Assembly: GCA_003427395.1 (NCBI GenBank)
Contig: BFEA01000495.1
Location: forward strand, 631,554-662,849
Length of the DNA: 31,296 bases
Direction of reading: 5' to 3'
DNA from: Chara braunii
Lineage: Eukaryota; Streptophyta; Charophyceae; Charales; Characeae
Both the position numbers and the translations under genes were made by a program. Under the pieces are notes generated by a model that did not search any database, was not told where the DNA came from, and saw only the letters and a program-made list of their open reading frames with translations. Within the stretch, counting starts at the first letter, position 1. Each line of letters begins with the position of its first letter. Below are positions 9,381 to 18,993 of this stretch, piece by piece.

Positions 9381-9662
9381 TTGTTCGGGGATCAGCAACC
9401 TGTTTCTTTGTCTGCCCCGATTCTCTCTGTGCATCCTGCACAGGTTGTTGCGGTTCCTTTGTTTCAAACGGCAATATCCGCTCATATGCCTCCTGCAGAC
9501 AGTGTGGCTGCTTGCAGGCAGCCACCAGTCCCTACTCAGGATGCAGCCGCTGCCCAGAGTACACTCACGACTCTAGGTACAGTCCCTACTCAGGATGCAG
9601 CCCTAAATGTTGAGGGATTGGACATGATCTGCCCGGATTGCAATTGGCCCCACAAGACGTAG
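9381..9662 (+). CDS. Hypothetical low-complexity ORF
   Basis: A 93-codon frame rich in Ala, Pro and Gln with PVPTQDAAAAQS and VPTQDAALN, produced by a 23-bp direct repeat (starts 9526 and 9580, period 54). It ends with CPDCNWPHKT, including a CxxC pair. It may be part of the ORF that continues in another frame at 9638. No family was recognised, and it may not be a gene. Confidence 0.25.
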   Translation: MFGDQQPVSLSAPILSVHPAQVVAVPLFQTAISAHMPPADSVAACRQPPVPTQDAAAAQSTLTTLGTVPTQDAALNVEGLDMICPDCNWPHKT

Positions 9663-10117
9663 ACCACATGGGGGATCTGCAAATGGCCGACCAACATTGT
9701 TCGGGTGAACCGCAATTTTGTGCTCCGCCACACGCAGACCACATGGGTGATCTGCAAATGACTGACCAGCAAACAACCCAACACAGTTTGGGCTTGCAAC
9801 ACCATTTGGGTGATTTGCAAATTGTTGGCCAGCATCCAACAAACCAGCCTGAGAACCTCACCAATCTCTGTGGTCTGACAAGAACTAATATCTGTCTTCA
9901 CATTCTCCATCGCCTGTTTTATACACCATCCGACTTCCTTGCAATCGCCCTTCAACTTGATGCTGATCTTCCCCAACGACAGCCAGCGGATTGTAATTAT
10001 ACTAGCGAAGGAGGCTTTACCATTGCTGTCCTACAAGTAGCAATGGGGGACCGTCAATGTGATGAGCGCAAGGCTGAGGGAGAGTCGAGGGAGAGGAGAG
10101 AGAGAGGGAGAGAGTGA
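9638..10117 (+). CDS. Hypothetical ORF with three HxGDLQ repeats
   Basis: 159 codons from ATG 9638. Three imperfect repeats, DHMGDLQMADQH, DHMGDLQMTDQQ and HHLGDLQIVGQH, lie at nucleotide starts near 9661, 9736 and 9798. The C-terminal part reads LCGLTRTNICLHILHRLFY and GGFTIAVLQVAMGD, which faintly recalls the start of some plant transposase-like proteins; that is a guess. The final 30 codons run into a purine-rich microsatellite and are probably not native. A candidate LTR edge lies near 10027 and may truncate it. Confidence 0.3.
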   Translation: MQLAPQDVDHMGDLQMADQHCSGEPQFCAPPHADHMGDLQMTDQQTTQHSLGLQHHLGDLQIVGQHPTNQPENLTNLCGLTRTNICLHILHRLFYTPSDFLAIALQLDADLPQRQPADCNYTSEGGFTIAVLQVAMGDRQCDERKAEGESRERRERGRE

Positions 10118-10513
10118 GAGCACACACACACACTCACTCACTCGACACGGTTGAGGGTGAGACGCAGACACAGTGGCAAGGCACAAAGTCGAAGTCTTGG
10201 ATTCCGAATGCCCAAACAACAAGTCGCCTGAGTACGAGTACAGCAGCAGAAAACTGGTATGAGACTGGTCCCCGTACTGTACGGGGAGCCGGTATAAGTA
10301 CCGGTGACACGTACGGTACCAGGGGCATTTCCGCAAAAGCCCCGAGGGCAGAACTGAAAAATGTGGTATTTGAAAGTAGCGCCCGAATTGCAGCATTGCG
10401 CCAGTTGTCCAAAATCCGACGGTACCAAAGGAGGGGTTTGGAAAAAGGGGTGCCAGGCCGAAAACGGGATGCAACAGAAATAACAAAGCCGAGCCCTGGC
10501 GGAGTCCGTAACA
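10027..10513 (-). repeat. Candidate LTR, minus strand
   Basis: On the minus strand the sequence just after a purine tract begins TGTTACGGACTCCG, a typical LTR start after a polypurine tract, and runs about 490 bp to a possible end GTAGGACA. It contains several short GTAC-centred palindromes (10270-10320) and the GA/CA microsatellite. No second copy is in the window, so the far end is uncertain. Overlapping long frames on both strands here show no family signal. Confidence 0.35.
10081..10140. repeat. GA/CA microsatellite
   Basis: Runs of (GA)n with interruptions followed by (CA)n and CACT repeats. Confidence 0.9.
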
Positions 10514-10528
10514 CTATCCCCTCCCTCT
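10514..10528 (-). other. Candidate polypurine tract
   Basis: Minus strand AGAGGGAGGGGATAG directly before TGTTACGG. It suggests that the interior of a minus-strand LTR element lies to the right (10529 onward), although no gag or pol peptide was recognised there. Confidence 0.4.
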
Positions 10529-10689
10529 GAAAGGCAACGTCCCGGCTGCCAAAAAACCAAGGAAACAAAAGGAGCTGTGAAGGACGGGACGGGGTCGATC
10601 ACTGGTCGAAGAAGGAGAAGGGGAGTGATACAAGTCACAGGGTATTCTGTCTGGTGTTCTGCACAGGTGAAGGTATCATGTAACTGGGT

Positions 10690-10890
10690 GGGTCTATAGG
10701 GGAAGCTAAGCAATGTTAAGGGAACATGGGATTTCTATTGATGATCTGCTGGGTAGGGGAAATGATGTTAAGGAAAACAGGGAATTTCTATTGATGCTCT
10801 AGTGGGTAAGGGAAACAATGGTCAGGGGAACAGGGAATTTCTATTGATGTTTTAGTGGGTAAGGGGAACAATGGTCAGGGAAACATGGAT
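10690..10890. repeat. 53-bp tandem repeat
   Basis: Units starting at 10728, 10780 and 10833, with partial units on each side. The unit contains GGGAATTTCTATTGATG and GTGGGTAAGGG and the period is 52-53 bp. It is non-coding. Confidence 0.85.
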
Positions 10891-12669
10891 CTGGTAATGA
10901 TGTTCTACAGGGTTGTCAAAGTGAGGAAAAAAAATAAAAATGAAAATGCTTGTTCAAGAGGCAAGGGCTGGTGTGTTCGAAGGAGTTGGAAGCAGAATCT
11001 CATGTAGGAACAAAGTGTCCAAGTGTCTTGAAAGGGGATCTGCAACGGTTTTGATCAGGTCTTGGAGTAGGTGGTAGAAGCGGTCTTCAGCGGCTGCAAT
11101 AGGTAGAAGTCCAAGAAGCGTAACAATAGTTCAAATGTCCAAAGCCCAAGTGCTAGGGTGCGTCCGGTACACGAACTCCAATGAGGTCTGATCTGGAAGC
11201 AAGGAAGTCGTAGACTGATCCAAAGATCCATGTCACAAGTTGCTGCTTCAGTAAGTCTGCGAGTCGGGATGCCGACCGATGAAACAGCATGGTGGCCAAA
11301 CCAGCTGCATAATCTCCGTGAACAGTGAGGCAGCAGGCCATCGTCCTCGTGCGTTTGCCATTAGTGGAGAGGACAAATGGGACAAGGCTAAGCGAGGGCA
11401 AGGGCAGATCAGACATACGGAATCGGGGTCGAAGGGAGGGTGGACTGGGTTCAAGGGTGTGTGTAGAACGGGGTTGCGGGGTTGTAGCAAGGTTTATATA
11501 GGGGTTTGGGGTTGTAGTTACGTGGGTGTCAAGGACATAGGAGTAGCACGATCATAGGCGTGGACAAGTTTCATGGGATTCTTGAGATTCGAGAGAGGTT
11601 CCGATGTACATTCTTCGTCGGGTATCCGGTGTAGGGCCGTACCCTGTTAGACTTTCGAGCCTGAGTCGACCCCACTGCGGGTACCAGTTGACTCTGCTCC
11701 GCCGACACTCATGCTCAGGGCGCGGAGCGTTGGTCACAGGGGCACCCCCACCTAGTGCTCTGAGATGGATGGGGATGGGCCATTTTGCGAGAGAGCTTTG
11801 ACATTGGGGATGTAGCTCCGCCCTCTCGCCGGATGGTAGAGTCGCTAAAACTTTTTGTCAATCGCGATTTTTCTTGATACTTTGAGGTGTTATCATGCAA
11901 AGCAGTCCAGGGAGTTTATTGAAAGTATGTCTTCTTTTATGCGTAGTCCAAGCGTTCTCCTTGGGCCACGCATGCATTCGCTAAGCGGGGAGTCCTCACA
12001 ACCTTGTTGAGCCTGCGGCCGCCCTTCGGCTGGGGCCCGCGGACCATGTCTCGCGGCTCCCCTACACCTCCGTAGGGATTTTGCCGGCTTCCATTTTCGC
12101 CATCCTATTTGTAACTTTCGTGGTCGCATACATCCTACATGTCTTTCGTTTGTCCAGCCTATGTATTTGTCTTATACACCCCTTAGTCTTTTCGGGGCCC
12201 CATCCCGCATATAGGCCAATTTGTTTTTCATTTTAATCTAGGCGGTCTTCTTGGCTGCCTTATGTCTTTGCAATTTGCCATGACCAACTTTGCTTTGCAC
12301 AATCATGCTCAAGAACTTAGTCAGGGGCAAGGGTTAAGTCCACAACCCGTTTGACCTCTGTCCCAATTTCTCTTTGCCGCCCGACATACCCGGGACCCAT
12401 TCCCGCTCAATGACTCTTTTGGCTACTTACCTGTACATCCAACACAATGTATGCAAAGCATCCCCCCACATGAGGTCAACACATAATCCCTCCCACAAGA
12501 GTTCACTTTTCCTTGGCCCTTTGTGCTTTCCTTTTCCTTCCTCAGTCCAGGCCAGTATCTTCCCTTAGTCATGCAGTCGGGGTAATGGTTGAGTCAACTG
12601 ACCTTGCTTTAAGTATCAGCTCTTTCTAGTCCCTTTCCGGAGTAGCCTCCTTCGAATTTCTCAAGTGTC
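10891..12669. other. No recognisable gene
   Basis: About 1.8 kb. Only short frames are present and none reads like a known protein. From 10529 it may be the 3' interior of the minus-strand element suggested by the purine tract. Sequence at 11900-12669 occupies the place where the upstream part of the 5' LTR of element B should be and does not resemble that LTR. Confidence 0.5.
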
Positions 12670-12770
12670 TTGGTGCAATGCTGGTTTCTGAACACTGTGA
12701 TACGATCTGGCTTTCAATGTGATTGTGCAATCTGTATATTGTCATCTTGTTATTGCTCATTTTCCTTGCA
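12670..12770 (+). repeat. 5' LTR remnant of element B (last 101 bp)
   Basis: Matches 20839-20939, the last 101 bp of the 3' LTR, with three differences counted by eye. To the left the similarity stops abruptly at 12670, so the upstream part of this LTR was deleted or replaced. It ends CCTTGCA, three bases before the primer site. Confidence 0.88.
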
Positions 12771-12773
12771 ATT

Positions 12774-12791
12774 TGGTATCAGAGCTGGTTC
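12774..12791 (+). other. Primer-binding site of element B (tRNA-iMet)
   Basis: TGGTATCAGAGCTGGTTC, the canonical plant-type site complementary to the 3' end of initiator Met tRNA, placed three bases after the LTR. Confidence 0.9.
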
Positions 12792-13442
12792 GAACTGCGC
12801 TCATTGGTTCTTCACAATAGCTGCTCGGTGCTTCGCATGAGGTGCGGGGCAGTAATAAGGCTTGGGCGTTGAACGTAAGGCGGCCCAGGGTCGTGTGGGC
12901 GTGCTAGGAAGCTATGTGGTGACAATAGGGGTGTATGCTGGATGATGAGAGCTCGCTGATGTGGCATTTAAGACGAGGTGGAACTGCATTCTGCTGTTGG
13001 TTGTGCCGATGCTAGGACCGGTCATCATAAATGCACATCAGGTTGCCGGTGAGAAATCTGTGGTTGGGGGCAACATTATGTTGTACGTTGCATCCTTCCT
13101 TATCTACCCTCTTCAGTACTTCTTACCGTGAGGAAGTGAGTCTTGTCTTGAGAGTCCTCTCAATGTGAGGTGTCGCGAGCACTCAACCTTGAGAGTCGAC
13201 ATTCTTCCTGGGCAGCAAGCTGGTGGGAGACGAGCGTTGCCTCTGAAGGGCCCTGGACGGAGCACTCGGGTCGCGGTCACCATGCCAACCCGCTGGGACC
13301 AGTACACGCATGCTTTGCGGCAAGTCCTTGGTTCTGCTGCTGCGCAATAAAGGTCATGCAGGGCATGCCAGCCCTTTGAACAGGCGCTTACCAGACTGTC
13401 TTTAAATGTTTCTGGCGGGAACTCAGTGTTGATTCTGGCTGT

Positions 13443-13519
13443 GATCGTCGTCCTGTCTGCAACGTTAAATAATTCCTAAGGAGTTACGGGGGATCTCCTT
13501 AAATGCCTCTTGATCAGCC
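13443..13519 (+). other. Conserved 77-bp leader block, B copy
   Basis: Starts GATCGTCGTCCTGTCTGC and ends CTTGATCAGCC. It resembles the C copy (30727-30803) more than the A copies in its middle part (GGAGTTACGGGGGATC in both B and C), although B and A belong to one family. All three sense frames contain stops. Confidence 0.78.
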
Positions 13520-13631
13520 AAATCAAACTGGGTGTAAGGCTAGTTGCATAAGAGGATAAATAAAGTGCAGGGTCTGGCAGGTTCGGCATTGACTTGGGGC
13601 ACAGGGGTGGGCCGGATTGCACACCTTTAGA

Positions 13632-13637
13632 CACGCT
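13632..13637. repeat. Target-site duplication, left (CACGCT)
   Basis: CACGCT before the nested solo LTR, repeated at 14684-14689. The uninterrupted site in element A (sense strand of 6080-6100) reads AACACGCTGCTCAACC with one CACGCT. Confidence 0.85.
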
Positions 13638-14683
13638 TGCAAGGAACATGAATGTGGACGAAGCAAAGAAATCCCTATCGCAAATCACACTGAAGTCCGA
13701 GTAGTCAAAGCAAGAACAGATAACACATTGGAACCGAGCAATCATCCATTTGAGAACGATACAGCAAAAGTCGTGAGTCAATGTCCAAGCCCGATCGGGC
13801 AACACCAACAACATAACCCGAAGTAGCCTTCTCTCTTGAATGGCGCCAGGCGCCCTATCTATTCTATTGCCTATTCCTACGACTACAGTCATGGAAGCAG
13901 CTAGACGACTTGACGACCAACTAGTGATGACGTCAACACCAATGCCAACCTCCTCTTCCACCAGGTACGTCACTCTCTCTTGTCCCTCACTGTCCCTTGT
14001 TATCCCACACAGCGCCGTTCACTTCCCGAAGAACCACCTTCGCCCTCACCTCCTCCAGCGCCCTCATGCAGCCTGGCTATGCCTGCCAGCGCCCTGCGCC
14101 CAGGCTGCGCTCTACCGCTTAGCGCCAGCCTCCCTTCTCAGGCTGGCGCAGCGCAGCACACTCGCAATGCAGCAGCGTGCCGGCCTTGCTCGCAATGGCC
14201 AAGATCCTCGCCCACTCGCCCGCTCTGCCTATATGCCAGTGTTGCGTGTGGGCGGCCTCCCTTCAGCCTGCGCGTGGGCCCCAATACCTGTACGCAGGCC
14301 TAATGCGGTTGGGGCCCACGTAATACAGTTGCGCCCCTTTCATCAAGGCCTGCGTCCAGATTCAGATAGTGGACCGGTTTCCCATTGGCATTTTCGGCCA
14401 TTATGTCCAGCATGCAATGTTGGCCTCACGTTTATGCGCCCAGGGCCTAACCAATTCTGGGGCCCTGGTCCTTCTGCATTTGCAGAGATCTGGTACTCGG
14501 TGCATTCCAACCAACTGGCGTGCGGCAACTGTATGGACCCCACTTCGTGAAATGTTGAAAGAAGAAAGGAACTCTCGTTGATTTGCTGGCCCGCCTTCAA
14601 TTAGGGCGGGCACGAGGCTTGCTGGGGGCCTTAGCCCAGAACATGTACATCACGGCAAGGCCCCTTTGAGGGCTCAATCTTCA
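13638..14683 (-). repeat. Solo LTR nested in the leader of element B
   Basis: About 1,046 bp. Sense (minus strand) ends are TGAAGATTGAGCC and TTCCTTGCA, so TG...CA, flanked by CACGCT on both sides. It is a distant relative of the A/B LTR: shared pieces include the GCCCGCCCTAATTGAAGGCGGG region near its 5' end, the TGACGTCA octamer (13928-13935) and the CCTTGCA end. There is no gag or pol and no primer site, hence a solo LTR left by LTR-LTR recombination. The long frame 13840-14550 lies inside it and is not credited. Confidence 0.85.
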
Positions 14684-14689
14684 CACGCT
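14684..14689. repeat. Target-site duplication, right (CACGCT)
   Basis: Second copy of CACGCT, after which leader sequence resumes (GCTCAACCAGATGC), matching element A. Confidence 0.85.
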
Positions 14690-15106
14690 GCTCAACCAGA
14701 TGCTCAGGGCATTGACACAAAGCGATTACTCAAGAGGGATACAGGGAAAGGGTTGGATTCCGACAATTGTTCGTCGTAACATTAATTAGATAAACAGCCG
14801 TTCAGCATACATCTTTGCAGGGAGCATTATTTTTATTTTTGATTATTTAGTTGTTACGGACTTGGCTAACAACTGACAAACAACTGCAGATAGAGTAGCA
14901 TATTCTTTGCTGCATTGCAATCTGTATTAGAGTAATCTAAAAATAGATTTAATATTCCTTGTAGGATCTGACTTTGGTTGACACCTAACCACCTAACTGT
15001 TTCTGTCCAGCAGACCGAAGTTAGTTGTGTATCATAAATCGGTTGTGTGTCATGCTGAGGTAGGATTCACTGTGGATTCTAGTTTAGATCACACACACTG
15101 TAGCTC

Positions 15107-15690
15107 ATGAGTGATGCAAGGAGTAGTGAGGAGTTGTTAGTGGATGACCTTAAAGTCACTCGAAGAACTGCTCTCAGTCGACCCTTGACTTTCGTAGAGT
15201 TAGGTCAAGGAGACGAGAGAAGACTGTGGAGAGGCTAGAGAGAGAACAACGGCAAGAAGAGCGAGGGTGGCTGAGGCCAACGCCAGGTCTATAACTATAG
15301 CTAGTACTGGTATGACCATGGCTATTTCCTCTACCATGTCGTAGGCCTCTACACAGGCCACTTCGTCAGGAGTCGGTCAAAGTGGTTCTCAGGCTTCTGT
15401 TAGCTAGAGTGCTGGCTGGCGAGTCAGCCAGCAGGCTCAACTCACGCCGGAGGATTATGAGATCCTCCAAGCAGAAGAACTTCAGGATGAGCTACAACGA
15501 CAATTGGATGAGGGAGCAGAGAGAAGAAGGAGCAATAATGAGAAAAACTAGACTAGGTAGTAGATTGCAAGAACTAGGTAAGCTAGAAGCACTAGATGAG
15601 TCCGCACTTGATCCCGCTATGCAAGCACTGTGGAATTCGCTCCAGTGTGTGGCGGAGACGCAGGTAGTTCAGCAGGAGGTGTTGGCATAA
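15107..15690 (+). pseudogene. Element B Gag N-terminus (broken)
   Basis: Starts MSDARSSEELLVDDLKVTR at 15107, homologous to the A gag start at 5672. An in-frame TAG at 15236-15238 closes the first frame; homology continues in other frames and becomes open again at 15382-15690 with RIMRSSKQKN, then ETQVVQQEVLA. Single-base changes and an internal stop make it non-functional. Confidence 0.75.
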
Positions 15691-15697
15691 ACGAATT

Positions 15698-16691
15698 ATG
15701 GCTGCACAACAGGCTCCTCGTCTAGTGATGAGGCAGCCTCAGTTTGCTGTAGCTCCCCCATCAGTTACGGGTCCATCGATGGCGCCGTCGCCGGTTGGGC
15801 CCTCATTCTCACCTATGTTTGGCATGCCCCCTCCAAGTGGTTATGTGGTGACAAGTGGTCCGGTTCTTAGAGTCTCTGTCATGCCATCGACGACAGTGGT
15901 TACTACAGTCCCACTGTCAAACCATGCCCAGGTTAGTGTGCAGCAACCTGTTTTGGTGGCTATGCAACCACTGCAGCAATCTCCTAGGCCAATGCAGCCT
16001 ATGTAGTGGATGCCAAATACCTTTGCTGAGTCCTAAGCCCTTCTCCGGCGACAGGAAGAAGGATGAGGACTTGGATACCTGGGTAAGGACGGTGTAGAGC
16101 TATGTGAGGCACAAGCTTACCAGACCGGAGCAAGAAGTTCTAGTAGCTGCCTCCTTTTTAGAAGGGTCAGCAGCCCGCTGGTTGAATGGCCTAGTGCAGC
16201 AGCAGGGCTACAGTAAGAACTTCGATGCCTGGGCCCAGGCCCCGACATAGGAAGAATTCGTACGGTCTGTGTATAACAGGTGGCATGACCCTCAAGGGGC
16301 TCAAAAGGCTACAGATGCAATCAACAGTCTTTGTGCCATAAGGTACAAGAATGTATGTGAGCTCACGGATACCGTAGAACGTCTACTCGTGGTACCTAAT
16401 GTGCGCTATGACCAGCAGGTACTCCTACTGGATTACCTTAGATGTTTGCCTTCAAAGGTTAGGATAAAGCTGGTAGATGAGGCCTATGTCGAACAGCACA
16501 ACTTCGCTTCCTTCAGCAAGAAGGCCTTAGACATAGAGGCAAAGTTGGGATATGCGCATCAGAGTCAGGGAGATGGTAGTAAGAAGAGACTACCCCAGGA
16601 CAACAAGAAAAAAGGGCAATCAATGTTCGTCGACCACGATGGTCAGGCGGCAGAAATTGACGACTTCCCAGACCTTGGGGAGGAGACATAG
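15698..16691 (+). pseudogene. Element B Gag capsid region (broken)
   Basis: Pieces in several frames: Q/P/V-rich linker (15698-16006, ending at a TAG after MQPM), PLLSPKPFSGDRKKDEDLDTW (about 16023-16085), then a TAG, EGSAARWLNGLVQQQGY, another TAG, and an open capsid C-terminus (16269-16691) with YNRWHDPQGAQKATDAINSL, YLRCLPSKVRIKLVDEAY and KKALDIEAKLGYAHQSQGD. It matches the continuous A capsid frame. The last frame ends at a TAG after DFPDLGEET. Confidence 0.78.
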
Positions 16692-17076
16692 CACGATGGG
16701 GCCAGCGAGACTTCTGATGGGGGAGTCGTGGCACCTATCAAGGAAAAGGCTAGGGGGACCGGGAAAAAGAAGGTAGGCCGGGTCAGGGCGACCAAGGAAC
16801 GCTCGCATGGGTAAAACTTGGTTCGGAGTATGAGGTGTGGAGGGACCGAGTTGCTAGGGGTACGTGTATGAACTGTGGCAATTATGGCCACATGTCCCGA
16901 ACGTGCCAAGGCAAGAAAGTCCTACCGAGGGTAGCCTGTGCAACGATGGTGGGACTATTTTCGAACCCTGGCGGTGCTTCTGCGAGCACTTCGCAGAAAA
17001 ACACGTCGGGCCAGTAGGAGTTTTAGTCGCTCTTACTCGCGCTGAAGTGGTAACGTTGCCTTCCCCACTTTAGGCG
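16692..17076 (+). pseudogene. Element B nucleocapsid zinc knuckle region
   Basis: The frame at 16835-17017 contains CMNCGNYGHMSRTC, an intact C-x2-C-x4-H-x4-C knuckle for RNA binding. Upstream, the basic stretch KEKARGTGKKKVG is in a different frame, so the knuckle is cut off from the rest of Gag by frameshifts. Downstream sequence shifts again into the protease frame. Confidence 0.72.
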
Positions 17077-17805
17077 TTGGCCAGGGCTAGTGACCCGCGT
17101 ATCGCCCCGCAGACACATTCAGACCCACCAACGCTCTATTCGAGAGATGTGTCTGAGGCCCTAGAAGAGTTAGAGACTGAGTGGTCAGCGAAGGACCCCA
17201 GAGACTCTTGGGCGATGATTAGTAGAGGTCCAAAAGGTGAACACTTCGTGGTAGAGGTTGATGTAGGTGGCCACAAGGTTGGCGCCTTCGCAGGCATAGG
17301 CTCTACACGAAACTTCATCAGCCGTGCTGGTGTGGATAGACTGCGCTTAGGGGACCAAGTGCAGCGGCTTAGCAGAACTGTAGCTTCTATGCTAGCCAAC
17401 AAGCACCCAATGGTAATAAGGGATTATGTCATGGATGTAGTGTGTTCCTTCTCTTATGAAGGAGGGGAAGTGAGACACAAAATCTCATTCCTCGTTAGCG
17501 ACAAACTGCCCTTCGATATGTTACTAGGCATGCACTACCTCGAGGTTGCTCAACCTCAGTTTGATTGGGATAGGAAGGTGTTGATACACAAGCGGCCAAA
17601 TGGTAGAACCGTTAGACTGCAAAAGTATAAAGCAAGCAGTCTAGTGGAGAACTACGGCTGCATGTGTGCCTCCTCTTTCTATAACTATTATAAGCAGAAT
17701 CGCGAGGAGGGCATGTATCTAGTCTTTGTCTTTGAGAAAGGGGAGGCCGTTAAAACACCCCCAAAGATTGAATCAGTCGTCGCACAATATTTTGACCTTT
17801 TTTAG
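17077..17805 (+). CDS. Element B aspartic protease domain (catalytic Asp replaced)
   Basis: A 242-codon open frame. Residues about 47-80 read GEHFVVEVDVGGHKVGAFAG followed by IGSTRNFIS. The active-site turn should be D-(S/T/I)-G; here Asp is Gly (AFAGIG), whereas element A keeps ADIG. The flap-side motif LPFDMLLGMHYLEVAQPQ is present at about 147-165. A TAG at 17803-17805 ends the frame and RT follows in the same frame. The first ATG is not a certain start because the domain is normally made as part of a Gag-Pol polyprotein. Proteolytic activity is not expected. Confidence 0.8.
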   Translation: MARASDPRIAPQTHSDPPTLYSRDVSEALEELETEWSAKDPRDSWAMISRGPKGEHFVVEVDVGGHKVGAFAGIGSTRNFISRAGVDRLRLGDQVQRLSRTVASMLANKHPMVIRDYVMDVVCSFSYEGGEVRHKISFLVSDKLPFDMLLGMHYLEVAQPQFDWDRKVLIHKRPNGRTVRLQKYKASSLVENYGCMCASSFYNYYKQNREEGMYLVFVFEKGEAVKTPPKIESVVAQYFDLF

Positions 17806-18993
17806 GAGCCCACAGGCGTGGTAGAAAGGGAGGTGGTCCATGCAATAGAGGTTGTCCCAGGTAGCAAGGTGCCTAGAGGACGAATCTATAGGATGTCTCC
17901 TGCGGAGTTGGATGAGCTCCGCCACCAACTCAAGGAGCTCACAAAAAAGGGATGAGTTCGGCCTAGTATCTCCCCTTACGGTGCACCATCCTTATTTGTC
18001 CCAAAGAAGGGAGGTACCCTGAGGATGTGCATTGACTATAGGGCCCTCAATGCCATCACCGTTAAGAACGCGGAGCCCCTACCCCGCATCGACGACCTCC
18101 TGGATAGAGTGCAGGGATGCCGGTACTTCACCAAGATAGATCTGAAGTCCGGATACCATTAAATCGCCATCAGACCTGAGGACCAGAACAAAACCGCATT
18201 TCAGACCATGTACGGTCTGTACGAGTTTGTGGTGATGCCCTTTGGCCTATGCAATGCACCTGGTACATTCAAGCACGCGATGAACATGATATTTCATGAT
18301 TACTTTGACAAGTTTATTGTTATGTACCTCGACGATATTCTTATCTTTAGTAGGACTTTAGTGGAGCACGCTGAGCACTTGAAAATAGTGCTAGGTCTCC
18401 TAAGACAGCACGAGGACAAGGTTAACTTGGAGAAATGCGAGTTCGGTCGCACCAAGATCTTGTACTTGGGTCATGAAATCTCAGCGGATGGATTGAGGCC
18501 GGATGATGCTAAGGTGGCCAACATATGTGACTGGCCCAGACCTCAGACAGTTACTGAGGTCAGATCTTTTTTGGGGATGACGGGCTACTATCGTCCGTTT
18601 GTAAAGAACTATAGTACTATAGCTTCCCCATTAACAGATCTAACTCGACTGGATACCCCTTGGGAGTGGACTGAAGAGTGTGAGGCGGCCTTCAAGAAAC
18701 TGAAGTATGCCCTGACACACTATGAGGTTCTTAAACTTTCGGATCCTGATAAGTCATTTGTAGTGACCACATACGCCAATCAATATGGCATAGGCGCGGT
18801 CCTTGCGCAAAAGGAGGGGCCCAAGTTGAGACCTATTGAGTACATGAGTAAGAAGATGTCATCTCAGAAACTAGCCAAGTCTACCTACGAGCGTGAGCTC
18901 TATGCCCTTTATCGAGCGCTGGTCCATTGGAGGCATTATCTCCTTGGCAGATTTTTCTATGTAAGATCTGACCATGAGACCCTGCGTTGCTGA
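17806..18993 (+). pseudogene. Element B reverse transcriptase and RNase H (with stops)
   Basis: One frame, the same as the protease, interrupted by TGA 17953-17955 (Trp position) and TAA 18160-18162 (Gln position). RT features are [13 protein letters not shown], motif [19 protein letters not shown] and YLDD at about 18325. RNase H follows: VVTTYANQYGIG, where the first catalytic Asp is Tyr, then YERELYAL and RSDHETLR. The frame reaches TGA at 18991-18993, exactly at an internal deletion junction. The longest open part is 18208-18993, 261 codons. Confidence 0.85.

Larger units (their letters stand above)
12792..15106 (+). other. Leader of element B (non-coding)
   Basis: Matches the leader of element A along its length apart from the nested solo LTR. 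A 22-codon frame begins ATGCCAACC at 13282 and ends at 13350 (MPTRWDQYTHALRQVLGSAA...); in A the corresponding frame stops after six codons, so it is not conserved. No gene is supported. Confidence 0.65.

Noticed and set aside
10031-10713. Three overlapping minus frames (144-191 codons) and a plus frame of 138 codons
   Set aside because: No domain was recognised, overlapping frames are open on both strands, and the region looks like an LTR.
13165-13350. Small upstream ORF in the leader of B
   Set aside because: The start and frame are not kept in the leader of A (ACG for the first ATG, stop after six codons of the inner frame).
13840-14550. 236-codon plus frame, Ala/Pro/Arg-rich
   Set aside because: It lies antisense within the nested solo LTR.
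17795-17806. TTTTTTA as a -1 frameshift signal before RT
   Set aside because: The heptamer is out of phase with the zero frame, and protease and RT are already in one frame.
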